This document shows, one piece after another, positions 47,931-60,015 of a stretch of DNA of 64,000 bases. The translations under genes were made by a program, and so were the position numbers. How positions within the stretch are numbered: position 1 is the first letter of the stretch; each line of letters opens with the position of its first letter. The notes beneath the pieces are model-generated. The model did not search any database. It was not told the DNA's origin and saw nothing but the letters and a program-made list of their open reading frames with translations. Source of the DNA: Stomorhina lunata. Its lineage: Eukaryota > Arthropoda > Insecta > Diptera > Rhiniidae. The DNA is taken from the NCBI GenBank assembly GCA_933228675.1, contig OW121740.1:161272806-161336805 (forward strand), written 5' to 3'.

Positions 47931-50810
47931 TAAAAAATTTTATTTAAAAATTTTTCTATAAATAATTTTATATGAAAAATTTTCTAAAAAACAATTTTAT
48001 ACAAAATTTCTTATTAAAAATTTTATGCAAAAAAATTGTATATGAAAAATTTTCTATAAAAAATTTTAAATGAAATTTTTTTTTTTTTAATTTTGTACAA
48101 AAAAATTTCTATAAAAAATTTATATGAAAAATTTTCTATAAAAAATTTTATTTAAAAAATTTTATATGAAAAATTTTTTATAAAAAATTTTATATGAAAA
48201 ATTTCCTATAAAAAAATTTATATCAAAAATGTTCTATAAAAAATTTTATGTAAAAAATTTTCTATAAAAATTTTATTTTTCTATAAAAAATTTTATGTGA
48301 AAAATTTTATATGACAGATTTTCTTTAAAAAATGTTGTGTGAAAAATTTTCTATAAAAAATTTTATATGAAAAATTTTCTATAAAAAATGTTATATGAAA
48401 AATTTTCTCCAAAAAATTTTGTATGAAAAATTTTCTCTAAAAAAATTTATATGAAAAATTTTTTATGAAAAATTTTATATAAATAATTTGATATGAAAAA
48501 TTTTGTACAAAAAATTTATATGAAAAATTTTTTCTAAAAAATTTCATATGAAAAATTTTCTTTAAAAAATTTAATATGAAAAATTTTTTATGAAAAATTT
48601 GCTGTAAAAAATTGTATATGAAAAATTTTCTATAAAAAATTTATATAAAGAGTTTTCTATAAAATACTTTTTCTATAAAAAAATGTTCTTTTGAAAATTT
48701 TCTCTAAAAAATTTTATATGAAAAATTTTCTCTAAAAAATTTTATGTGAAAAATTTTTTCTTAAAAAATTTTATTTAAAAAATTTTATATGAAAAATTTT
48801 GTATAAAAAATTTTATATGAAAAATTTCCTATAAAAAAATTTATATCAAAAATGTTCTATAAAAAATTTTATGTAAAAAATTTTCTATAAAAATTTTATT
48901 TTTCTATAAAAAATTTTATGTGAAAAATTTTATATGACAGATTTTCTTTAAAAAATGTTGTGTGAAAAATTTTCTATAAAAAATTTTATATGAAAAATTT
49001 TCTATAAAAAATGTTATATGAAAAATTTTCTCCAAAAAATTTTGTATGAAAAATTTTCTCTAAAAAAATTTATATGAAAAATTTTTTATGAAAAATTTTA
49101 TATAAATAATTTGATATGAAAAATTTTGTACAAAAAATTTATATGAAAAATTTTTTCTAAAAAATTTCATATGAAAAATTTTCTTTAAAAAATTTAATAT
49201 GAAAAATTTTTTATGAAAAATTTGCTGTAAAAAATTGTATATGAAAAATTTTCTATAAAAAATTTATATAAAGAGTTTTCTATAAAATACTTTTTCTATA
49301 AAAAAATGTTCTTTTGAAAATTTTCTCTAAAAAATTTTATATGAAAAATTTTCTCTAAAAAATTTTATGTGAAAAATTTTTTCTAAAAAATTTTATATGA
49401 AAAATATTCTCTAAAAAATGTTATATGAAAAATTTTATATGAAAAATTTGATATAAAAAATTTTATATGAAAAATTTTCTATAAAAAATTTATATGAAAA
49501 ATTTTCTATAAAATACTTTTTCTATAAAAAAAAGGTTGTTTTGAATATTTTCTCTAAAAAATTTTATATGAAAAATTTTGTCTAAAAAATTTTATGTGAA
49601 AATTTTTCTCTAAAAAATTTTATATGAAAAATTTTCTTCTATAAAAAATTTTATATGAAAAATTTTCCATAAAAAATTTATATGAAAAATTTTCTAAAAA
49701 ATACTTTTTCTATAAAAAAAAATGTTCTTTTGAATATTTTCATTAAAAAATTTTATATGAAAAATTTTCTCTAAAAAATTTTATGTGAAAAATTTTCTCT
49801 AAAAAATTTTATATGAAAAATTTTCTCTAAAAAATTTTATATGAAAAATTTTTTTATAAAAATTTTATATGAAAAATTTTTTTATAAAAATTTTTAAATG
49901 AAAAATTTTCTATAAAAATTTTTAAATGAAAAATTTTCTATAAAAATTTTTAAATGAAAAATTTTCTATAAACAATTTTATATGGAAAATTTTTTCTAAA
50001 AAATTTGATATGAAAAATTTTTTCTAAAAAATTTTATATGAAAAATTTTATATAAAAAATTTTATATGAAAAATTTTCTCTAAAAAATTTTATATGAAAC
50101 ATTTTCTCTAAAAAATTTAACATGAAAAATTTTCTATGAAAAATTTTTTATAAAAAAATTGTTAAAAAATTTGATTAAAAATTTTATATGAAAAATTTTC
50201 TTTAAAAAAAATTCTATAAAAAGTTTTTATGAACAATTTTCTATAAAAAAATTGTATATGAAAATTTTTCTCTAAAAAATTTTATTAAAAAAAATTTTCT
50301 ATAAAAAAAGTTATGTGAAAAACTTTCTATAAAAATTTTTATATAAAAAATTTTCTATTAAAAATTTTTATAAAAAATTTTCTATAAAACAAATTTATAT
50401 GAAAAAAATTAAAACGATTTATATGAAAAATTTTCTATAAAAATTTTTATATGAAAAAATTTTTTTTTTAATTTTAATGAAAAATTTTCTATAAAAAAAT
50501 TTTCTATTAAAAATTTAATATAAAAATTTTCTATAAAAAATTGTATATGAAAATGTTTCTAAAAAAATTTTTCTATAAACAATTTTTTATGAATAATTTT
50601 CTATAAAAAATTTTCTATAAAAAATTTTACATGATAAATTTTCTATAAAACATTTTACATGAAAGATTCTCTATAAAAAATTTGATTGAAACATTTTCTA
50701 TAAGAAATTTGATAAAAAAAAAAAATTTCTATAAAAAATTTTCCATTCAAATTTTTTTTAATAATTTTCTATCAAAAATTTTACATGAACAATTTTCTAT
50801 AATTTTGAAC
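47931..50810 (+). repeat. AT minisatellite array, 26-30 bp units, plus orientation
   Basis: Units ATATGAAAAATTTTCTATAA plus AAAATTTT, often shortened to about 26 bp by loss of T residues. Variants with CTCTAAA, GTACAAA and TATGACAGATTTTC occur in blocks. The array includes a near-identical 622 bp tandem duplication. The right edge decays near 50.8 kb. Confidence 0.86.
48138..49381 (+). repeat. 622 bp tandem duplication within the AT array
   Basis: Rare markers such as TATGACAGATTTTCTTT (48311 and 48933), AAAGAGTTTTCTATAAAATA and GTTCTTTTGAAAATTTTC recur in the same order with a constant 622 bp offset and few differences. This is a recent segmental duplication, not a unit-by-unit expansion. 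Confidence 0.8.
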
Positions 50811-51889
50811 AAAAGTTCTCTGCAACTTTTGGTCAGTATGTTTATCAATTTTTACATTACCCGGTCCATCATTCAAATCATTCTTTTACTTCCCTGACCT
50901 GCATAATAAATAAAACCATACACGTTTTGGTGAGAGCATGAATGAGCCATTCACAAACAAAAACAGTTGGTGCAGTCTGTCACTAAATGCAGAGCATGTT
51001 GGCGGCTGCAGTTTCAAATACGAAAATCTACATATCAACTTCATTTAAAAAAGAAACAAATACCCACAATAGGTTTCTAAATAAGGTTTAAACGAATTAG
51101 CATAGACCTACCCAGAATTAAAGAAAAATTAATCTTAAAATTTTTTTAATACTACCCCAAAGTTTGGAAAAATTAGGTAGGAAACTGAAAGAGTATCAAA
51201 TGCATGTAAGTAAATCATACGTTGCGGACGTTTTATAAATACCGATATTTGCTATAGTTATAAACAATATGTCTACCTTAGAACTTAACAAAACAGTTCT
51301 TTAGTTGTATCAATTAATCAAGTTTTTTTATAAAAATTCTTTGAGTGGAATTATACTCGTTAACAAAGTGCCGTTGCGGACGTCACAATAAATGAAAACA
51401 ATTTCGGCTTATTTATCGAAGTAAACCAAAGCAATCTAAGTACTTCAAAAATATGAATGCAATTTTACTAAAATAGGGTTCATAAGTTTTTAGCGCATTT
51501 CAGACATATCCCTAATTTCGGATTCAACTGTTGCGGACGTTATTTTGTGGTCATAATAAATGCTTTCAGTTATAAGAATAGTTCCAAAATTTTAAACGGC
51601 ATTCAAATTGAACCAAAAACTTAAAGTATTTAAATTCAAATTGTAGTGCCCATCAAACTAATTTACAAGTTTATATAATGACACTCTCCGACCGTATCGG
51701 TTAGATGTGATATTCTTTTAATTTACAAAAGCACACAATCGTCAAATGGGCTGCTATTACCATTTAAAATAGTAAAGTTGCTGTCAAATACACAGCGAAT
51801 GCAAATTTTCAGTAAATATACATATCTTATATTTCCATGAATAGTGTCACAATTCAAAATTAGTCAGTTTTTAAAATAATATGCAAAAA
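50811..51889. other. Spacer with three GTTGCGGACGT motifs, no gene seen
   Basis: GTTGCGGACG starts at 51221, 51373 and 51530 (spacing 152 and 157 bp). Sequence between the motifs is only weakly similar. No open frame is supported; the 50682-50897 frame starts in the satellite. Confidence 0.5.
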
Positions 51890-53640
51890 AATCTAAATTT
51901 AAGTAAAAAAAATTTTCTAAAAAAATTTTCGATAAAAAATTTTTCTTAAAAAAATTTTGTCTATAGAAAAATTTCTTTAAAAAATAATAGAAAAATGTTC
52001 TATCAAAAATTTCGTCTATAGAAAAATTTTCAATAAAAAAATTTTTCTATAGAAAAATTTTCGATAAAAAAATTTTTCTATAGAAAAATTTTCGATAAAA
52101 AAATTTTTCTATAGAAAAATTTTCGATAAAAAAATTTTTCTATAGAAAAATTTTCGATAAAAAAATTTTTCTATAGAAAAATTTTCGATAAAAAAATTTT
52201 TCTATAGAAAAATTTTCGATAAAAAAATTTTTCTATAGAAAAATTTTCGATAAAAAAATTTTTCTATAGAAAAATTTTCGATAAAAAAATTTTTCTATAG
52301 AAAAATTTTCGATAAAAAAATTTTTCTATAGAAAAATTTTCGATAAAAAAATTTTTCTATAGAAAAATTTTCGATAAAAAAATTTTTCTATAGAAAAATT
52401 TTCGATAAAAAAATTTTTCTATAGAAAAATTTTCGATAAAAAAATTTTTCTATAGAAAAATTTTCGATAAAAAAATTTTTCTATAGAAAAATTTTCGATA
52501 AAAAAATTTTTCTATAGAAAAATTTTCGATAAAAAAATTTTTCTATAGAAAAATTTTCGATAAAAAAATTTTTCTATAGAAAAATTTTCGATAAAAAAAT
52601 TTTTCTATAGAAAAATTTTCGATAAAAAAATTTTTCTATAGAAAAATTTTCGATAAAAAAATTTTTCTATAGAAAAATTTTCGATAAAAAAATTTTCCTA
52701 TAGAAAAATTTTCGATAAAAATTTTTTTTAAAGAAATTTTTCTAAAATTTTCGATGAAAACATTTTTCTACAGAAAAATTTTCAATAAAAAAATTTTTCT
52801 ATAAAAAAATTTTCGATAAAAAAATTTTTCTATAAAAGAATTTTCGATAGAAAAATTTTTCTATAGAAAAATTTTCGATAGAAAATTTTTTCTATAAAAA
52901 ATGTTTCTATAGAAAAATTTTTCTATACAGAAAAATTTTCAATAAAAAATTTTTTCTATAGCAAAATTTTCAATAAAAAAATTTTTTTATACAAAAATTT
53001 TCAACAAAAAAATTTTTCTATAGAAAAATTTTCAATAAAAACTTTTTTTATAGAAAAAATTTCAATAAAAAAATTTTTTATAGAAAAATTTTCAATAAAA
53101 AAATTTTTTATAGAAAAATTTTCAATAAAAAAATTTTCTATAGAAAAATTTTCTCTAGAAAAATTTTCGATAAAAAATTTTTTCTATAGAAAAACTTTCA
53201 ATACAAAAAATTTTCTATAGAAAAATTTTCAATAAAAAAATTTTTCTATAGAAAAATTTTCAATAAAAAAATTTTTCTATAGAAAAATTTTCAATAAAAA
53301 AATTTTTCTATAGAAAAATTTTCAATAAAAAAATTTTTCTATAGAAAAATTTTCGATAAAAAAATTTTTCTATAGAAAAATTTTCGACAAAAAAATTTTT
53401 CTATAGAAAAATTTTCGATAAAAAAATTTTTCTATAGAAAAATTTTCGATAAAAATGGTTTTCTTTAGAAAAATTTTCGACAAAAAAAATTTTTTCTAGA
53501 AAAATTTTCAATAAAAATTTTTTTTTAGAAAAATTTTCAATAAAAAAATTTTTCTTTCTATAGTCTTTTTTATTGAAAATTAGAAAAATTTTTGATAAAA
53601 AAAATTTTTCTATAAAAAAATTTTCGATAAAAATAAAATT
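51890..53640 (+). repeat. 31 bp AT minisatellite array (CTATAGAAAAATTTTCGATAA type)
   Basis: The unit joins TTTTTCTATAGAAAAATTTT to CGATAAAAAAA at exact 31 bp spacing. Positions about 52030-52700 are nearly invariant. From 52.7 to 53.3 kb variants with CAATAA dominate, and the CGATAA form returns at 53340-53450. Related to the short array at 10.4-10.6 kb. Unit centres CTATAG and TCGA are both dyads. Confidence 0.92.
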
Positions 53641-54825
53641 ACATTTTTTGAGTTATGCCATTATTCCTGTAAATGAGTCTTATAAATTTCTATCTATAAA
53701 CTTTTTCAATTTATGTTTCCACAAACATATTAACGTTTGACTAAATGTAGCATTTTAATTATACAGTGTTGGCAAATAAATAATTACCACTCCATCAATT
53801 ACCATTAGAGGCGAGTGACTATGTAACGTATTTACACCAAAAACAAATAGATAAAATAACTCAAATTGCTAAAATTGCAAATAACATGGTTTTACAATAA
53901 TTGCTTAACTAACAACAAAAATTAATGCAAAAAAAAAATTCGAAAAATTTCAACAATAAATTTAAAGAAAAAACCCCTTTTAAAGGCAATCCACTTATTT
54001 TAGAGAGGACCTTAGAGAGTTAAGGTGCTTTTGTGCCTAACCATAATGGAATTCTTGGCAAAATATCTGTACAAGTATTTCCGAAAAAAAATAATTGTTA
54101 ATTTTGCGCCTCTAAAAATTATTTAACACATAACATTTGCTAAATTAGTCAAAACTCCAAGACCATATAAGGTTCAAAATTTAAAACGGATGGATAGCAC
54201 GTTATTCTTTAAATTAACTATCTAAATTTTAGATTTTTCTAAAATGTCTCTAGAATATTTATGTACAAATTTGTTCGTTGTACGTAACTGATACGTGATC
54301 AGTCATCGAACATTTTTTTTTTTTTTAATTTTTGATCATATTTTTAAATACAAAATAAATAATTTATTACTTACTTTAAGCACTTGAATACATTTTTTTT
54401 TGTAGCATGTGTGAGTTGTCATGACAACGAGATGAGATTTATCTAAAAAATACAAAAGTCAAATAAGAAGAAAATTTTAGGCACACAAAATTAATTTGAA
54501 TTTTTGTTTAATTGACTACAATTTTTAAGCAAATGTTGCATACAATTGATCATAATTAAACTTAGAGTTTTTTTCTTTTTGGGTATAAATATGTTTCCTT
54601 GATTAATATTAATTATGGTCAAGAGAATACCAAAATTACTTTATTTGTTAGACAAAAAATAATTTAAAATTAAAAAACAAAATAATTTTTTAACACAAAA
54701 TTTTTTTGAAAAGCCATTTTTTTTAATTTGTTAAAAAACTTTTGTTCTATTGCTCTCTATTACAAACCTGAAATCAATTTATATTAGAAAACAAAATCTA
54801 TTACAAATGACAAGCGCAAACCTGC
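53641..54825. other. Unique AT-rich spacer, no gene seen
   Basis: Long T and A runs (for example near 54312-54327) and mixed AT-rich sequence. No supported open frame or repeat family recognised. Confidence 0.5.
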
Positions 54826-56636
54826 CTAAAGCATAGACTAAGACATAAACTAAGACATAAACTAAGACATAGACTAAGACATAGACAAAGACATAGACAA
54901 AGACATAGACTAAGACATAAACTAAGACATAGACTAAGACAAAGACTAAGACATAGACTAAGACATAGACTAAGACATAGACTAAGACATAGACTAAGAC
55001 ATAGACTAAGACATAGACTAAGACATAGACTAAGACATAGACTAAGACATAGACTAAGACATAGACTAAGACATAGACTAAGACATAGACTAAGACATAG
55101 ACTAAGACATAGACTAAGACATAGACTAAGACATAGACTAAGACATAGACTAAGACATAGACTAAGACATAGACTAAGACATAGACTAAGACATAGACTA
55201 AGACATAGACTAAGACATAGACTAAGACATAGACTAAGACATAGACTAAGACATAGACTAAGACATAGACTAAGACATAGACTAAGACATAGACTAAGAC
55301 ATAGACTAAGACATAGACTAAGACATAGACTAAGACATAGACTAAGACATAGACTAAGACATAGACTAAGACATAGACTAAGACATAGACTAAGACATAG
55401 ACTAAGACATAGACTAAGACATAGACTAAGACATAGACTAAGACATAGACTAAGACATAGACTAAGACATAGACTAAGACATAGACTAAGACATAGACTA
55501 AGACATAGACTAAGACATAGACTAAGACATAGACTAAGACATAGACTAAGACATAGACTAAGACATAGACTAAGACATAGACTAAGACATAGACTAAGAC
55601 ATAGACTAAGACATAGACTAAGACATAGACTAAGACTAAGACATAGACTAAGACATAGACTAAGACTAAGACATAGACTAAGACATAGACTAAGACATAG
55701 ACTAAGACATAGACTAAGACATAGACTAAGACATAGACTAAGACATAGACTAAGACATAGACTAAGACATAGACTAAGACATAGACTAAGACATAGACTA
55801 AGACATAGACTAAGACATAGACTAAGACATAGACTAAGACATAGACTAAGACATAGACTAAGACATAGACTAAGACATAGACTAAGACATAGACTAAGAC
55901 ATAGACTAAGACATAGACTAAGACATAGACTAAGACATAGACTAAGACATAGACTAAGACATAGACTAAGACATAGACTAAGACATAGACTAAGACATAG
56001 ACTAAGACATAGACTAAGACATAGACTAAGACATAGACTAAGACATAGACTAAGACATAGACTAAGACATAGACTAAGACATAGACTAAGACATAGACTA
56101 AGACATAGACTAAGACATAGACTAAGACATAGACTAAGACATAGACTAAGACATAGACTAAGACATAGACTAAGACATAGACTAAGACATAGACTAAGAC
56201 ATAGACTAAGACATAGACTAAGACATAGACTAAGACATAGACTAAGACATAGACTAAGACATAGACTAAGACATAGACTAAGACATAGACTAAGACATAG
56301 ACTAAGACATAGACTAAGACATAGACTAAGACATAGACTAAGACATAGACTAAGACATAGACTAAGACATAGACTAAGACATAGACTAAGACATAGACTA
56401 AGACATAGACTAAGACATAGACTAAGACATAGACTAAGACATAGACTAAGACATAGACTAAGACATAGACTAAGACATAGACTAAGACATAGACTAAGAC
56501 ATAGACTAAGACATAGACTAAGACATAGACTAAGACATAGACTAAGACATAGACTAAGACATAGACTAAGACATAGACTAAGACATAGACTAAGACATAG
56601 ACTAAGACATAGACTAAGACATAGACTAAGACATAG
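54826..56636 (+). repeat. 12 bp satellite array (AGACATAGACTA), about 150 copies
   Basis: Perfect 12 bp periodicity with almost no substitutions from about 54960 to 56630. Exceptions are two 6 bp-deleted units at 55635-55675 and a variant-rich left edge (ATAAACTA, ATAGACAA). Degenerate units extend to about 56706. Twelve is divisible by three and the unit has no stop in two minus-strand frames, giving open frames of over 600 codons (LVYV and CLSL repeats). These are artefacts of the repeat. Confidence 0.95.
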
Positions 56637-57360
56637 TATATAACACTTAAACCAAGATATATGTAGTCTAAGACATATCTTACACAAGGTACTAAGACCA
56701 AGATATGACGATAGTAAAAGTATAAAGATTTAACTTGAGTTTGTCTAAATTTCAAAATCTGAGCCTCCTTAATTTTTTGTACATTACAATCGTCCAGTTA
56801 TGATAACACTTGAATAAGGCAAAAATGTAAATAATACTCAAGATAATATTTCCAGCAGAACAAAGAAGAAAAAATTAAACAAAATACATAATAACCATAA
56901 TTGATTACAAGGAGGTTCAAGAAGATGATAAAGACAAAGACGCGGCTTTATTAAGAACTCAAATACTACAATTTAAAATAACTTTTTAGTCGAACAAGAA
57001 CGACTATATTATACCCTAAGCCTCTGAATACTTAAAAAAAAAATAAAACAAAATAAAAGAAAATTTAAAAAAAAATTCTTAAGTAGTCATTTTTTGACAA
57101 GTTCTTGGTGTAGAACAAGGTAAGGGGTATATAGAAGATTTTTCAAGAGCTCGATTTTTGTCAAGTTTTGTATAGAAGAAACTTTTCGATATCACAACTG
57201 ATATTTCAAATCAATTTTTTGTATGTGTATACCTACGATGATGTAGGGTACCATTAACAAACTCGAAAAGCAGAGGAAGCAGATAAAAAGGAAAACATTA
57301 AATACATAAATCTTAAAACAAATTAGTCTTGAACTTAAAGTGCTCACACAAGGAGTCATA
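56637..57360. other. Upstream region of the M13 peptidase gene
   Basis: Holds decayed 12 bp units to about 56706, and a remnant of the dispersed element end: hairpin AGTCG (56988-56992) / CGACT (57001-57005) followed by ATATTATACCCT. The last 180 bp before the start codon should contain the promoter and 5' leader. An AGATAAAAAGG stretch near 57277 is the best TATA-like candidate, but I see no convincing TATA/initiator pair. Confidence 0.45.
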
Positions 57361-59385
57361 ATGAACTCCTCCTCATATTTCATCTACTTCAACATCTTAA
57401 CTGCAAGCATTTTAGCAATAATATTCCAGAGCTATTCCATACAAGCAGCTAAACTTAAAGCAAAAGAAAGTGAAAATATAAATGATTTATATTTGCAGAG
57501 AATAAAAGCCAACTTGAATGTATCTTCCAAACCCTGTGAAGATTTCTATGATTACACTTGCGGCAATTGGCAGAGAAACTATAATGGAACGGAATATATC
57601 GATATGCCTGGGTATATGGATTACACTGTTAATCAACAATTTTCTGGAATGATACAACAGATTCAGCAAAACGAAGTACTGGAGTATGATAAACTTCTAG
57701 ATGTCTATGAGTCTTGTGTTAATTTAGAGAGTTTGCCTTTGAATCATTTTCTAACAATGGTTCAGGAGGAGTTGTTTATGAAATGGCCTTTATTTAGTTT
57801 GAACGAGACCCAGTGGGTTAATCAGACTGACTTTGATTGGCTTAGAACTTTGGCTACTCTGAGAAAATATGGTTTCAATGGTATTTTTATTACCCAAAAT
57901 ATAAATGTTTTACCCAGCAATGGCTCACACTATGTCATGGAGATTCAACAGCACTCACCCGATAGTCTTCTAGATTTTGATGAAATCGAGCAGATATTTA
58001 TAAATTTTGGTTTTTATCTCAACGAAAGTCATTTGCTAACAAATGAGGTCATCAAACTTGATAAAGCCGTGGCAAAATTGGCTGAGGTGAGATATGTCAA
58101 TGAAACGGAAGATCGTAAATATAGTGATAATTATAAGTTATATAGACTGGAGAAATTTCAACAGCTAGTGCCTCAAATAGATTGGTATAAATATTTCTCC
58201 ATAACCTTGAACGATCTGGAGGTTTTGGAAGACTTACAAGTACAAACCTTTGCCTTGGATTTTGAATTCTATGAACATCTCTTGGAACTTTTCAATAATA
58301 CCTCTAATGAAACCATAGCCTACTATATCATGCTGAAATTCATGCTTTACACCAATACCAATTTGCCTCACAAACGCCCTCAGGATTGCATTAAATATCT
58401 CAGATCCTATTTGCCTGTTTATATGAATTTTCTCTACGAAGATTCCCTTTTTAAAAGCAAACGCTCTAAAATGGACTTAACTTTACAGAAAATATTTGAA
58501 AATCTTAAAGTGGAATTTCAGGAAATGGTAAAGGAAAATCATCTAAAATTAGACCCAGAGGAACAGGAGTTTATTTTAAAGGAATTAAATACCATGAAAT
58601 TGAAAATAGGTAACTTGCCTTTAAAATGTTCTTTGGAGTTTGTGGCAGAACATCACAAAAATCTTTTTACAAATAAAACGGATTTCTTTTTTAATCACCT
58701 GGAGCTGCTAAAATTTGCCACTTTGCAAGAATATAGAAAATTAGAAAACATATTTATACCCTTTGCACAGAAAATATTTGATTTGGATCCCTCTACCTTT
58801 GCCTCTTCTTCGCCTGTGAAGATTTTCGATAATGCCATTCTAATACCTTATGGTTATCTACAAATGCCCTTATTCGATTCAGAACTAAATGAACTTCTCC
58901 AATATTCTCATTTTGGCTTTATACTGGCTCATGAGATAATACATGCCTACGATCTCTTTCATATAATCTATGATCATCTGGGCAACTATAATTGGCTGGG
59001 TTCTCGCGTGGTCTCTCATTTTCTACCCTTTATGCCGTGCTATACTCATAGTCCCAGTGAAATTCTCTCAGAAAATATAGCCGATATTTCCGGTTTACGC
59101 TTGGCCTTTCGCACCTATCAACGTTTGATTAAGAATGAAAAGACTTATAATTTGGATTTCCAAAATCTTAATAAAGAACAATTTTTCTTTGTTAATTCAG
59201 TGCAATTTTTGTGTGCGAATATCCAGAAGATTTCAGATTTAGATTCTCTCGCCTTGAATCTAAGTCATGATATGCATGATACAAGGGTCCGGCGTAATTG
59301 GGCCAGCTATGAGGAGTTTGCTAGAGTTTTTGAGTGCGGAAAGAATTCGACCATGCAGCCAAAGGAGAATTGTCGCTTATGGTGA
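57361..59385 (+). CDS. Secreted M13 (neprilysin-like) zinc metallopeptidase
   Basis: A 674-residue, intronless gene. M13 enzymes cut small extracellular peptides. The ATG at 57361 is chosen because A is at -3 and a hydrophobic signal (residues about 7-29) follows at once; the frame extends upstream only to a GTG. No other membrane segment is seen, so secretion is likely; a signal anchor is the alternative. The N-terminal M13 domain opens with PCEDFYDYTCGNW (58-70). The zinc site is HEIIH (524-528), with ENIAD (571-575) giving the third ligand. The chain ends in CRLW, as neprilysins do. About a dozen N-glycosylation sequons are present. Oddities: it is shorter than the usual 750 or so residues, the substrate-binding NAFY/NAYY motif is replaced around VKIFDNA (486-492), and HDTRV (639-643) is shortened compared with the family's H-x5-RV. 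It is probably a diverged fly neprilysin-like paralogue, catalytically possible. Confidence 0.93.
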   Translation: MNSSSYFIYFNILTASILAIIFQSYSIQAAKLKAKESENINDLYLQRIKANLNVSSKPCEDFYDYTCGNWQRNYNGTEYIDMPGYMDYTVNQQFSGMIQQIQQNEVLEYDKLLDVYESCVNLESLPLNHFLTMVQEELFMKWPLFSLNETQWVNQTDFDWLRTLATLRKYGFNGIFITQNINVLPSNGSHYVMEIQQHSPDSLLDFDEIEQIFINFGFYLNESHLLTNEVIKLDKAVAKLAEVRYVNETEDRKYSDNYKLYRLEKFQQLVPQIDWYKYFSITLNDLEVLEDLQVQTFALDFEFYEHLLELFNNTSNETIAYYIMLKFMLYTNTNLPHKRPQDCIKYLRSYLPVYMNFLYEDSLFKSKRSKMDLTLQKIFENLKVEFQEMVKENHLKLDPEEQEFILKELNTMKLKIGNLPLKCSLEFVAEHHKNLFTNKTDFFFNHLELLKFATLQEYRKLENIFIPFAQKIFDLDPSTFASSSPVKIFDNAILIPYGYLQMPLFDSELNELLQYSHFGFILAHEIIHAYDLFHIIYDHLGNYNWLGSRVVSHFLPFMPCYTHSPSEILSENIADISGLRLAFRTYQRLIKNEKTYNLDFQNLNKEQFFFVNSVQFLCANIQKISDLDSLALNLSHDMHDTRVRRNWASYEEFARVFECGKNSTMQPKENCRLW

Positions 59386-59446
59386 TGTGGCTGATGCTTG
59401 ATTAGATTTAAGTTAAATGTTATTTGTAACAAATAGATCATAGAAA

Positions 59447-59452
59447 AATAAA
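59447..59452 (+). terminator. Polyadenylation signal AATAAA of the M13 peptidase gene
   Basis: Canonical AATAAA about 62 bp after the stop codon, followed by AT-rich sequence. This suggests a short 3' untranslated region. Confidence 0.65.
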
Positions 59453-59643
59453 AATACTTTAATATTGACACTTTTTATTCGACTGTGCCTAGTCCTAATA
59501 TACATGAAATTTATTTTTATTAAAAAGGAAAAATTTCACAAAAAGCGTAAGTTTTGAGATAAAAAATTGTGTTGATGTTGGTAATACTTTAAAATATTGG
59601 TTGGACAATATTTTTTTACACTTAATTTTTAATTCTAAAAATA

Positions 59644-60007
59644 TTTTTTTTACCACGCCTACAAATACCGCCCTTTTTGTTTTTTGTTAACTGTGTCTCC
59701 AGCTTATGTATCGATATTCACGGCTCTGTAAGGGTAACATTTCTCTCTTTGATAGTTTTTTATAACCACGTCAATTTCTAGTAAAAATTTTTTAAAATTT
59801 GATTCGTACCCACCCTAATCGAAGCGAGCACAAATCTAATTTTTAAAAGTTATGACAATAAATTGACGTTGTAGTACAAGACTATCAAAGAAATGTAGCC
59901 CTTACATAGCCGCGAGCAATGATATATATAATGTTATGATCGGACTAAAATGGCGACACAGTAAACACAATACTAAAAGGGCGGTACTAGTAGGCGTGGT
60001 AAAAAAA
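59644..60007. mobile_element. MITE with long terminal inverted repeats and TA target duplication
   Basis: A 364 bp element. Left arm 59644-59756 and right arm 59881-60007 are inverse and imperfect. The outermost block, T-run plus ACCACGCCTAC, and the inner block, TTTGATAGT/ACTATCAAA, match exactly, as do ACCGCCCTTTT, ACTGTGTC and TGTAAGGG. TA flanks both ends (59642-59643 and 60008-60009), fitting a Tc1/mariner-type non-autonomous element. No coding capacity. The 12 bp satellite starts only about 8 bp beyond its right end. Confidence 0.8.
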
Positions 60008-60015
60008 TAAAAAAA

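Noticed and set aside
54779..56755. Minus-strand open frames of 658 and 628 codons (LVYV and CLSL repeats)
   Set aside because: They are two frames of one 12 bp satellite whose length is divisible by three. No coding signal exists outside the repeat, and the mirror array gives the same peptides.
57340..57360. Upstream extension of the M13 gene to 57340
   Set aside because: That codon is GTG. The first ATG at 57361 has a favourable -3 A and starts a signal peptide directly.
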